64,000 nucleotides of DNA from Rhodocollybia butyracea. Lineage: Eukaryota > Basidiomycota > Agaricomycetes > Agaricales > Omphalotaceae. How positions within the stretch are numbered: the first letter of the stretch is position 1; each line of letters begins with the position of its first letter. The position numbers and the translations under genes were made by a program. The stretch is taken from NCBI GenBank assembly GCA_015501585.1, contig JADNRY010000066.1:124001-188000 (forward strand). The letters run 5' to 3'. The notes under the pieces were generated by a model. That model was not told the origin of the DNA. It saw only the letters and a program-made list of their open reading frames with translations, and did no database searches. This document shows, one piece after another, positions 25,795 through 33,933 of the stretch.

Positions 25795-26020
25795 CTCAAC
25801 CCTAACGCTAAAGCGGCGCTGCCCCCGACCCCCGCCTAACCCTAAACCTAGCCCGAACCCTAACCAACCAACCCCGAACCCTAACCAACCAACCCCGAAC
25901 CCTAACTGACCCAGCCCGAACCCTAACTGACCCAACCCCGAACCCTAAACAACCCGCGCTGCGCGCGGGCGTAAAAACCCTAACGCCTAACCTGACCTAA
26001 CCTAACCTAACGCTAGCGGC
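25795..26020. repeat. Telomere-like degenerate CCCTAA array with 21-bp tandem unit
   Basis: The fungal telomere word CCCTAA (TTAGGG on the other strand) occurs repeatedly. From 25841 to 25948 it is embedded in about five tandem units of 21 bp ending in CCCGAACCCTAA, preceded by variable CCAACCAAC or CTGACCCAG. The flanks (25797-25812 and 25976-26014) have further CCTAACGCTA and CCTAACC words. It is GC-rich and unlike the surrounding DNA. Confidence 0.9.
25953..25969. repeat. Perfect GC-rich hairpin
   Basis: Arms CCCGCGC and GCGCGGG with loop TGC, directly after the 21-bp array. CTAA follows about 10 bases downstream (25979-25983). Helitron 3' ends have a short GC-rich hairpin about 10-12 bases before a CTRR end, so the layout is suggestive. 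The next base is C rather than the usual T. Confidence 0.85.
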
Positions 26021-26044
26021 TACCTAGCAAAGTTGTATAACGGA

Positions 26045-26136
26045 GAAAAAAAATTGCCAAAAGCGAAAATTGAACAGCGAGCCTCAAGCTTATTACAACA
26101 AGTGTGACACGATAACCACTACACTAAAGCAGTACG
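26045..26136 (-). ncRNA. Degenerate tRNA-like Pol III unit (SINE head or tRNA pseudogene)
   Basis: Read on the minus strand it has an A-box-like TAGTGTAGTGGTTATCG (26125-26109), a B-box-like TGTTCAATTTTCGC (26074-26061), and ends in GCTTTTGGCA followed at once by a T8 run (26054-26045), a Pol III terminator. The acceptor and T stems do not pair properly, so it is not a functional tRNA gene. A tRNA-derived SINE or a decayed tRNA fits best. Confidence 0.55.
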
Positions 26137-26255
26137 TTTCATTGAAGATGTAGCCTAAATATATCGGCTAATTGCTGTGAGAGGTTATGCAATGCTTATG
26201 TAAAGTTTGTGGGACTGCATTTGCTCCAAAGTGTTCGAAGACCTCAACTCTCCGA

Positions 26256-26606
26256 TTTACTTACCTTCGGGCATGAATGCATGAAGAGAAGACACATACT
26301 GTGGTCTAGTTTTTGCCTTGTACGCAAGCAGCCATACAGCGCGCTTGTAGATTCCATCTTCACTGAGCATATAATTCTGAAAAGCGACATGGGCCATGGC
26401 CACTGACAAAAGATGCAACGTGATATAGCCGAATTTTTATCTACTTCTTCTTTCGCCCCTTCACTGTTCCTTCTTCCCAGGTCGAGTGGTGCATTGACTT
26501 TGTGCGAGCGGAGTGGCCAAGATTCAGTAGATGTCCAACAGTGTAAAGAGATCGAGGACGAACCTTCTTGATCCATCTCTCCAGATCTGGAGGAGGGGTA
26601 ACTCCT
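26256..26606 (-). pseudogene. Duplicated 3' fragment of the SRP72-like gene
   Basis: This matches 27960-28390 (3' flank, last exon, last intron and end of the preceding exon of the SRP72 gene), with about 70 bases of the last exon deleted. Shared runs include TTTTTGCCTTGTACGCAAGC, GAGGACGAACCTTCTTGATC and CCATCTCTCC. The fragment ends abruptly at about 26606, where sequence related to the GT25 gene starts. Confidence 0.85.
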
Positions 26607-26710
26607 GAAGTAAAAGAAAAGGAATAAAGAATGGATAAATAAAGAGTGGATAAATGTTGGGGAGATGTGTAGAAATAGAAAGCGAGTATTGTAAGAACAA
26701 GAAAAGAAAT
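26606..26710 (-). pseudogene. Duplicated 5' fragment of the GT25 gene
   Basis: It matches 22697-22795 of the GT25 gene, the part coding for the signal anchor and stem. Shared words include AGAAAGCGAGTRTTGTAAGA and GGAATAAAGA. The homology also shows in the out-of-frame translation SYNTRFLFLHI against SYNTRFLLLHI. A small tandem duplication (ATAAAGAGTGGATAAAT) was added here. It has no start codon in the GT25 frame and is dead. Confidence 0.8.
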
Positions 26711-26819
26711 AAGAAACTGTAACAGAACGTGACAAGTAAATAAAAAACACCTGAGTACTTGAGTAAGCCCTGCCAGTGAGCTGTCTTGCGAAGAGAATAT
26801 TCATCCGCATATAAATTGT

Positions 26820-27556
26820 TTACTGTAACTTTCGAGGTTCAGTCAAGAACGTTTTGAAGAGGGCTCGAAGGTCATAGAAAGCTTGGCGTTCCGTATCATT
26901 GAAGTCAATGTCGTGACGTTGGGCGATAGTGACCATTATATACTGGATAATGGAGTTCAGCCAAAAAGCGGAAAGGATGATTTTTACATACTTTACCCCA
27001 ACGGTCGATCTCCCCGAGGAGCGAAAGACATCCCCCTTCCGTATTCTAAAGAATTGAGCGTTGACAAACGATGAATATTTGAATTTATAGATAGAGATGG
27101 AAAACAAACCTCATCGTCAAGTAGCTTTTGCTGGTCTTCCTCTATAATCGTGATGGCTTGACTGATAGCGTATGCGTCTTCGACCGATATCGAAGAGCGT
27201 TGAATGAGCTTGCCCACGCGAGCTCTTGAAGCCAGAAAGGCGTCATAGTCAAGAGAGGCGTCGTTGAACAGACTGTCAAACACTCCGCAATATCTGTCCA
27301 AAAGTAAAGGATACGGGAGCGCGTCACGGCCTTTACCAACAGCGATACGTATCCAAATGGTCCGCAGGATGGAGCTTAGTAGATTGCGAAGGATCTGCGC
27401 AGAAGTCACAATAAACAACTGGTAAAGAAACCGCAACCAAACATTGTCCGGGACCGGGAAGACGCGAGGAATTATGGGATATATGAGAGCGTCGACACGT
27501 CCGAAAACAAACGTCGTGAAGACAAGCGAAGATAGCATCCGAACGGCGTGTCGCAT
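26820..27556 (-). CDS. Unrecognised protein, duplicated family member 2
   Basis: Paralogue of the gene at 24428-23657. Exons 27556-27110, 27045-26992 and 26942-26820 give 207 residues. It shares the N-terminal hydrophobic stretch, the pair WLRFLYQLFIVTS/WLQFFYKLFIAVS, the motif VGKLIQRSSISVEDA/VGELMKRSSMSVTYA, both intron positions, and the end AQRHDIDFNDTERQAFYDL. Divergence of roughly a third to a half at protein level, with frame and splice sites kept, suggests that both copies were under some constraint. The function is unknown. Confidence 0.65.
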
Positions 27557-28128
27557 GATCTATAGACAAAATCTTCATAAGAGAACAATACTTGCAAAAA
27601 ATCGTACGTTGTTGAAGAGTAAACCTGAAGGCCTGAAGGACGAGGTCAGTCTGTATGGAGCAGAGTGGCAGAAAGAGAGTTTGCTGGGGGGATTCAGACG
27701 GATTCTTATTTGCAGAGGTAAGACGTGACGTCAAAAGATCTAGACCGGTCGCCGACGCGCCGACGAGAGTGCTTCGATATAAGACTCTGCAAAGGAAATC
27801 CTTTGAAAGCAGCCACACTCTACTGGCCTTCTTTCTTATCCAGGTCTCATCGTATTTATCCCGACCCGGTATAGCTTCTGGAAGCCCGTTGACGCTCCGG
27901 TAGCCTTCAAGCTTCAAGCTTCAAACGTTATGTAAACGTTCATCGAAGAATTCGATTTATTCACCTTCGGGCGTGAAATCACATACTATAGTCTAGTTTT
28001 TGCCTTGTACGCAAGCAGCCCTGTGGCGCGCTCTTAGATTCCATCCTCACTGAGCATGTAATTCTGAAAAATGACATGACTGACAAAAGATGCAATTTGA
28101 CGTAGCCCGGAGCTTTTAGACAGTAGAT

Positions 28129-29322
28129 CTACTTCTTCTTTCGTCCCTTCGCTGCTCCTGCGCCTCCTATATTTCCAACAATCGGCGCTGGCGGTGGCTC
28201 CGTAGTAAATCCCTGCGTCGCGCCTGTGCTTCGTGCGTCTCGAACTTTGCTCTTCTTCCCAGGTCGAGTGGTGCGTTGACTCTGTGCGGGCGGAGTGGGC
28301 AGGGATTAGTAGACAATCCAATAGTAAAAGAGATCGAGGACGAACCTTCTTGATCCATCTCTCCGGATCTGGGGGAGGGGTAACCCCTGGTATAACACCC
28401 TTCGGTACCCTCTTTGCTCGAACCTTTTTCTTTTCCTCGACTACAGCAGGCCCCTTGTGGGTCGACGGTCCAGCAGTAGCAGTAGCTAAGGAAGTCGACG
28501 GTAAAGTTGGCGGAGGAATGTTCTCTATATCTCTCGCCGACACCGAAGCATTCATAGCTTCCACATATCCGGAATTGATAAAGTCCAGATAAGTTTGCGC
28601 TGCATCGAGATTAGTCTGGATATCGTGGTGTTCTTCGGAAGAGGGATCAGAACTATCTAAGAGCTGGAGGTAAACGTCGTATGCGAGTTGGTAGTTTCCT
28701 AGACGGTAGTTCTGGAAAAGCAAATGTCCAGTAACGATCTGGAGGATTTCAGTGTACACGTACCAATTGAGCCTCCAAATGCATAACGCCCCGTTCTTCC
28801 TCTTCAGTTTCGCTGCCTCGACCTTTGATTTCGTCCAAAATCGCGAGAGCGTCTTTTTCCCGTTTCATCCGATACAAAGCATACGCCTTCTCGAACAACT
28901 TTGCATTCTCCGAGCTTTGCGGTTGGTCCTTGTTGTCAATGAGTTCCAACGCTTTATTGTACTCTTCTCGTTGGAGATGGATGAAGAGTTTCGTTTGTTT
29001 GGCGTCGGAGTCGTTTGGATCGAGGCGGAGAACTGAACGAACAAAGTTGAATGAGATGCAATGACAGATGCAGAATCTAGACGCGTACGCACTCTTCTCG
29101 CAAGTCCTCTCAGCGCCTTTCCAGTGCCCGCCGTCAACTTGGGCTACGAGAGAGATGTAAAGCCGTTTAAGCCTGTCGGCGAGTGGGAGAGGGTCTGTGG
29201 TCTTTTTGCCTTGAAGATAAGTTTGAGTTAGATTCATAGGAATACTTTAAACTGTGCAAACCTTTTCCACGAAAGGCTTTGCCTGGGTGAACTGCAGCAG
29301 ATGTTGAGTGTTTGGGAGGCAT
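28129..29322 (-). CDS. SRP72-like signal recognition particle subunit, internally shortened
   Basis: SRP72 binds 7SL RNA together with SRP68 in the cytosolic signal recognition particle. Start at 29322 (MPPKHSTSAAVHPGKAF), first intron after RGK, then DRLKRLYISLVAQVDGGHW, CEKILRLDPNDSDAKQTKLF and TPR helices up to NYRLGNYQLAYDVYLQLL. After a Ser/Thr/Pro linker it goes straight to the C-terminal RNA-binding element PKGVIPGVTPPPDPERWIKK and a basic tail ending in KGRKKK. The last exon uses the acceptor CGCACAG. Total about 320 residues, whereas fungal SRP72 is usually about 600 or more. The missing part is the middle TPR block. Either this is a reduced functional protein or an internally deleted copy with a full one elsewhere. 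Its 3' end is duplicated at 26256-26606. Confidence 0.85.
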
Positions 29323-29414
29323 AGAAATAGAAATAAGAGAAGGAAGGTTGTGACAATTCTACTTGAGCAAGATGCAGAAGGCGCTAAATGCGAAGAGTGC
29401 CTTGTTATAGTCAT

Positions 29415-29488
29415 GGTTCGATGGCGTAGTTGGTTATCGCATCTGTCTAACACACAGAAGGTCCTCAGTTCGAGCCTGGGTCGAATCA
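29415..29488 (+). tRNA. tRNA-Val (anticodon AAC)
   Basis: A full cloverleaf can be drawn without an intron. Acceptor arms GGTTCGA and TCGAATC pair with one G-T. The D arm with GTAGTTGGTTATCGC is present. Anticodon stem TCTGT/ACAGA encloses the loop CTAACAC, so the anticodon is AAC (Val). T arm CTCAG-TTCGAGC-CTGGG follows, with discriminator A. A T5 run at about 29504-29508 can serve as Pol III terminator. Confidence 0.95.
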
Positions 29489-29646
29489 ATACGATGGGAA
29501 AAATTCATTTTTGCCAACCCTTTGCCAACTTTTAATCTAGACTGACGCACTCAATTGCATGGATTCATGCAATCGTTAAAAATTCGGAAACGCTCAAAGA
29601 CAAGTGACGTTCATCAAGTATGTATATCATCATTCCGCAAAACCTA

Positions 29647-30388
29647 CTAGCCATAGTAAGCGTAGTTGTAGTCGTACTCATAGTCCATCTCCTTCATCAC
29701 TGCTTCCTCCTCATCGATTAGCTCTTGGAGGTACATCTGGGAGCAGTAAACACCAACTGCAAAGACACCACATCAGTACAATAGTAATCAACTCACAAAA
29801 CACACGCACTCAATTGGATCACCCAGACCTGCATGAACAAAGCAAAGGTAAAGAATTTGATGGTGGGCGTCCGCTCGCAAAAGCTTTTTGAGAAATGGTC
29901 CATGGTAGCACATTTGTGACGAAGGGCCGCCGTTATCAAGTCTCCTGGATCATCAAAGAGAATTGTTAAACAGTAGATTCCCGATCCCAAGCCAAAGATG
30001 AGCTGGGCGAGGGTCATGGAACAGAACATTGCGACGAGGGGACGGGATCGATTGAGCGCGCCGCTTATCCTACAGTTAATAGGTAAGCATGATTGAAGGA
30101 AGAAGAAGAGTATCCAGCGCACCCTAACATAGTCGCCAACCCAAGGAAGAAGTAAGCGAAAAGATGGAGATCAAGCGCAACGGCGTCGACATCTAGGATC
30201 TGTTCGCCTAAGGATTTTCAAAAACAACTCAGCTTACAGATCTACCGCAAGACGAAAAACTCCGCACCCAAAGTGTACCACAGCACGATGCCCATAATGA
30301 GAAATGTTATGGAAAATAGCAGTTCTGCAAAGGCAATATACAAGACATTATGCCTGGAAGACGATATCCGCTCGATGGAAATGCTCAT
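29647..30388 (-). CDS. Small four-TM (tetraspanin-like) protein, tandem copy 1
   Basis: Start at 30388 (MSISIERISSSRHN). Exons follow the other copies: TM1 around AFAELLFSITFLIMGIVLW, then GEQILDVDAVALDL with TM2, then RISGALNRSRPLVAMF with TM3 (SMTLAQLIFGLGSGIYCLT). A loop with LRHKCATMDHFSKSFCERTP (two Cys) follows, then TM4 (FALFMQVWVIQLSVGVYCS). The acidic tail ends in a Tyr-rich DYEYDYNYAYYG. Size and topology resemble fungal tetraspanin-like proteins, but the CCG signature is absent, so the family name is only descriptive. It belongs to a three-copy tandem array on the same strand. Confidence 0.75.
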
Positions 30389-31234
30389 GCTGGATTATGG
30401 ACCGTTCAACGGTAGTTACACAAGCTTGATATGAGGGGGAGCAGGCCTGCCTGTCTGGAGGCATCAAAATTGGTATACCCGTCCTTTTATACGCGCGCAA
30501 TTTTACCGAGATTAACCCCGTTTTTCGACAGAAACTTTACCGTTGTCATGATGATGATGGCATCAACATTCGAAACGCGCTTATAGCTTGTGTGCACCGC
30601 ATCACAACGACACTCACCCTCAAACATGAAACAACGGCTAGATGACGGATCGCAATTACTATCGCCTCGAACGCGTTAATCCTACAGAACTACTCTGCAG
30701 AGTCTACACAATGACTCGAAATCGTACACTACTTGAACAGGTGTCGTCCCGTGACCGCGGACCATTGAAAACTAGGCAGAAACAAGAAACAAACAGCATA
30801 AGATCGAGACCAAAAGCCCAGGACAGAATCGAAAACCTAGGTCCGTTTCTCAGTCTACCCCAATCCATCCCCAACGCTCACCCTCTAGCAGCCCGCCAGA
30901 GAAAGTCGCGACGGTCTTGATAGCCGCAGGAGCGGTCGTTCTCTATCATAGGCTCTCAAACAAGTGGCGGGATAGTCCCGCTGGCGCCTAGTTCACTTCG
31001 GCCTGGCTCAACTTAACACGGACTATCATCAGCACACACTGAGCAACCTTGAAACACCAGAACTCCTTCACAGATGGGGTACGCAAGAAAGATCCTCATC
31101 AAAAAAAACGTAACAGGGAGAGCAATAACTACTGAGGCCATTTCAGGTCACACAGAATGAAAACACCTGTTGGGGCTGAGCAACGGGGGGTGGTCCGATG
31201 CCCCCCCCCATCCTTTTATACTGAATTACAGGTA
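30389..31234. other. Spacer between tandem copies 1 and 2
   Basis: Upstream of copy 1 lies a promoter block shared by all three copies (about 30410-30500): AAGCTTGAT, a purine/G run, GCAGGCCTGC and, on the minus strand, TATAAAAGGAC. A plus-strand ORF at 30642-30920 has no recognisable features and is not called. G- and C-runs near 31184-31208 also occur. Confidence 0.6.
30483..30491 (-). promoter_or_regulatory. TATA-type element of copy 1
   Basis: TATAAAAGG on the minus strand, about 95 bases before the ATG. It is conserved at the same distance in the other two copies (32034-32042 and 33273-33281). Confidence 0.6.
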
Positions 31235-31937
31235 CCAGCATCATAGATATAGATCGTTCCTTGATAACCTTTCATCTCTTCTTCTTCCTCGTTCCGCATT
31301 AGAACCAAGAAAAACCAGAACAAGCAAAAAAAAAAAAAAACAGACGCACTCATTTGGATGAATCCAGATCTGAATAAACATAGCAACGATCATGTACTTT
31401 ATTGGGGCGTCCCTTCGCAAAAGTTCCTTGAGAAATGGTTCATGAAAGCACATTTGTGACGAAGGGCTGCCGTTATCAGCTCTCCCGATTCTTCAAAGAG
31501 AATTGTTAACCAGTAAATCCCAGATCCTAGACCAAAGATGAGCTGGGCGAGGGTCATGAAACAGAACAGTGTGACGAGGGGACGGGATTGATAGAGAGCG
31601 CCGAATATTCTACGGTTAACAGGTATATAAGTATGATTCAAGGGAGAAGAAGAGTATTCAATGCACCCCGACGTAGTCGCCAATCTAAGACCCCAGTAGG
31701 CGAGGATATGAAGATCAAGGGCAATGGCGTGGACATCCAAGAGAATCTGTTCACCTACATAAAAAATTACAAACGAGTCAGTTCAAATGTCTACTACAAA
31801 ACAGGGAGCTCCGCACCTGAAGTGAACAACAGGATAATACCCATCATGAGAAACGTTATAGAGAATAGCAGTTCTGCAAAGGCAATATACAAGACAGAGT
31901 GTCTGGAAGACATTATCTGCTTGATGGAAATGCTCAG
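31235..31937 (-). pseudogene. Four-TM tandem copy 2, inactivated
   Basis: The unit aligns with copies 1 and 3 over its whole length but is broken in at least three ways. The start codon is CTG (31937-31935) where the others have ATG. After FCEGTP one base is missing relative to the other copies, so the frame stops at Q (TAA near 31399) while the old frame continues as IKYMIVAMFIQIWI. The last exon has lost the segment coding for the Tyr-Cys-Ser motif and gained a run of about 15 T. An in-frame downstream ATG could give a short N-terminal product only. Confidence 0.85.
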
Positions 31938-32033
31938 GCTGAATTATGGTCCGTGCAACGGTAATTCAATGCTCAAGCTTGATACGAGGGGGAGCAGGCC
32001 TGCCTGTCTGAGCATTAGAACTGGTTTGGCCGT

Positions 32034-32042
32034 CCTTTTATA
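32034..32042 (-). promoter_or_regulatory. TATA-type element of copy 2
   Basis: Same TATAAAAGG word and spacing as in copies 1 and 3. The promoter is thus better preserved than the coding part. Confidence 0.55.
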
Positions 32043-32456
32043 CGTATATGTATACTTAGGAGACTTCGCCAGATTTAAGATTATGTCTGTTTTTGACAAA
32101 AACATGATCGATGATCTTTGTATCAACCAATTCACAACAGCAAAACAGCAAAACAGGTACTACGCCGCGTTCTATAGCACTGTATAGCATCTCTACATAG
32201 TAGCTATAGCTTTTTGCTGATTCACATCAGCACACTCAACATCGAGATCACCATAACTCCTTCACAAATGGCGTACACAGGAAGATCCTCGTCAAGAACA
32301 GAACAGAGCACTTGCGATCATTTCCAAGATCACTTCTGTCAGGTCGGAGAATGAGAGCACAGGTTAGGGGCTTAGCAATAGGGGATGGTCTGATACTCCG
32401 CCTGAGGTTTATGCTGAATTACAGGTCGCATAATAGGTATTTATCGTTTCAAATCT

Positions 32457-33181
32457 TCAGTGATGCTCCTTCATCTCTTCGTCCTCCTCGTTGATTAGGT
32501 CTTGGATGTACATCTTGGAGCAGTAGATACCAACTACGAGACAGAAGCATACCTCATTAACACAATCATTCTTTCAAAGAGAGGGGCACTCACTCAATTG
32601 GATCATCCAGATCTGCACAAACATAGCAAGGGTGATGTACTTCATGGTGGGTGTCCGTTCGCAAAAGTTCTTTGAGAATCTGTCCATGGAAGCACATTTG
32701 TGACGAAGGACCGCCGATCTCAGATCTTCTGGGTCTTCGAAGAGGACGGCCAAGCAGTAAATCCCAAATCCTAGACCAAAGATGAGTTGGGCGAGGGTCA
32801 TGGAGCGGAACATTGCGACAAGTGAACGGGAGCGTTGGAGCGCGCCGCTTATCCTATGGTTAATAGACATATGAGTATGATTCAAGGGGAAAAAACAAGA
32901 GTCCCAAACGCACCCTAACGCAGTCGACAATCCAAGAAAGAAGGAGGCAAAAATTTGAAGATCAAGCGCAGCGGCGTCGACGTCCAAAATTTGTTCACCT
33001 AAAGAAATTCGCCGGTTTAAGCATCCACTATAAGGAAGACAAAGAAATTCGAATAATCACCTAAGGTGTGCAGTAGGACGATGCCGGTTATTAGAAGCGT
33101 TATGGAAAACAGTAGTTCTGTAATCGAAATGAACAGGAGATAGTATCTGAATGACGATAATCGCTCAGTGGAGATGCTCAT
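32457..33181 (-). CDS. Small four-TM (tetraspanin-like) protein, tandem copy 3
   Basis: Start at 33181 (MSISTERLSSFRYYLLF). TM1 ends at GIVLLHTL before an intron. The second exon has GEQILDVDAAALDLQIFASF, the third RISGALQRSRSLVAMFRSMTL with TM3 and the loop CASMDRFSKNFCERTP. TM4 is MKYITLAMFVQIWMIQLS. The last exon reads VGIYCSKMYIQDLINEEDEEM and ends with KEHH. All junctions are GT..AG and in frame. It lacks the Tyr-rich tail of copy 1, so the tails have diverged. It is probably the best-preserved member. Role unknown. Confidence 0.75.
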
Positions 33182-33735
33182 GCTGAATTATGGACCGTTC
33201 AACGGTAGTTGCTCAAGCTTGATAGAGGGGGGGGCAGGCCTGCTGTCCGAGCATTGGAATTGGCAGAGTCGTCCTTTTATACTGGATCACGTTATCATGA
33301 TGGGATCAGCAACAAACTCGGCACCGCATCAGACCAACACGTGCCTGTGATGTCCATCCGGCGCGGAGGATGCTTTAAAAGCCCCGCAAACGGATTTTTT
33401 TTTTCTGTCGCTGTCCACGATGTGAGTTTCCAATTTTTCTGTTTCTACAGTACATTCTATCTTCGAACTCCCTGCCCTCACCTGATGAACAAAATACACA
33501 TATCAAGCTCAACAGTCTTATGGATTTTTCCATATGATGATTCGTACTACTTCTATTATTTCTGAACACTTTTTTCATTTCAATACCTTGCGATTTTTTA
33601 CTCAACTTTTTATTGACTTTTTATTTCTTCCTAGGTGTTCGTCCGAGGATTACGAATTAGACAATATGTATATACATTCTTGATGGAAAAAATGCGAACA
33701 TATATAAAACATGAAGCTGAGAACATTGTCAGCCG

Positions 33736-33933
33736 CCTGTTCTTTTTCCAGCTTCGATATCGTTTTGCCCTCGCTATTACTATCATGATATGTCCAAGAG
33801 AGTACGACACCTAACGCTAGTGACCTCTAGTGATCCTGTTCTTTTTCCAGCTTCGATACCGTTTTGCCCTCGCTATTACTATCATGATATGTCCAAGAGA
33901 GTATGACGCCTAACGCTAGTGACCTCTAGTGAC
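33736..33933. repeat. 99-bp direct tandem duplication, two copies
   Basis: Copies 33736-33834 and 33835-33933 begin with CCTGTTCTTTTTCCAGCTTC and end with GACCTCTAGTGA-type sequence. They differ at only a handful of positions, mostly C/T changes, so the duplication is recent. No coding function is seen. Confidence 0.95.

Larger units (their letters stand above)
24841..26195. mobile_element. About 1.35-kb insertion in the left copy of the duplicated segment
   Basis: In the right copy, the 5' flank of the unknown gene (ending about 27930) is separated by only about 30 bases from the SRP72-related 3' flank (from about 27960). In the left copy the same two blocks, ending near 24840 and restarting near 26196, are 1.35 kb apart. 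The extra DNA contains remnant reading frames (24897-25628), a telomere-like minisatellite, a GC-rich hairpin and a tRNA-like Pol III unit. I could not find a clear target-site duplication or a transposase. A non-autonomous element (Helitron-like or SINE-bearing composite) is possible; a simple deletion in the right copy is the alternative. Confidence 0.5.

Noticed and set aside
26244..26810. Minus-strand frame of 188 codons spanning the chimeric junction
   Set aside because: It reads GT25 and SRP72 fragments out of their own frames; it is a by-product of the duplication junction, not a new fusion gene.
30642..30920. Plus-strand frame of 92 codons in the spacer between four-TM copies
   Set aside because: No recognisable motif, no splice partner, lies inside a spacer whose other copies do not keep the frame.
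31588..32187. Plus-strand frame of 199 codons
   Set aside because: Antisense to four-TM copy 2 and its promoter; the frame exists by chance.
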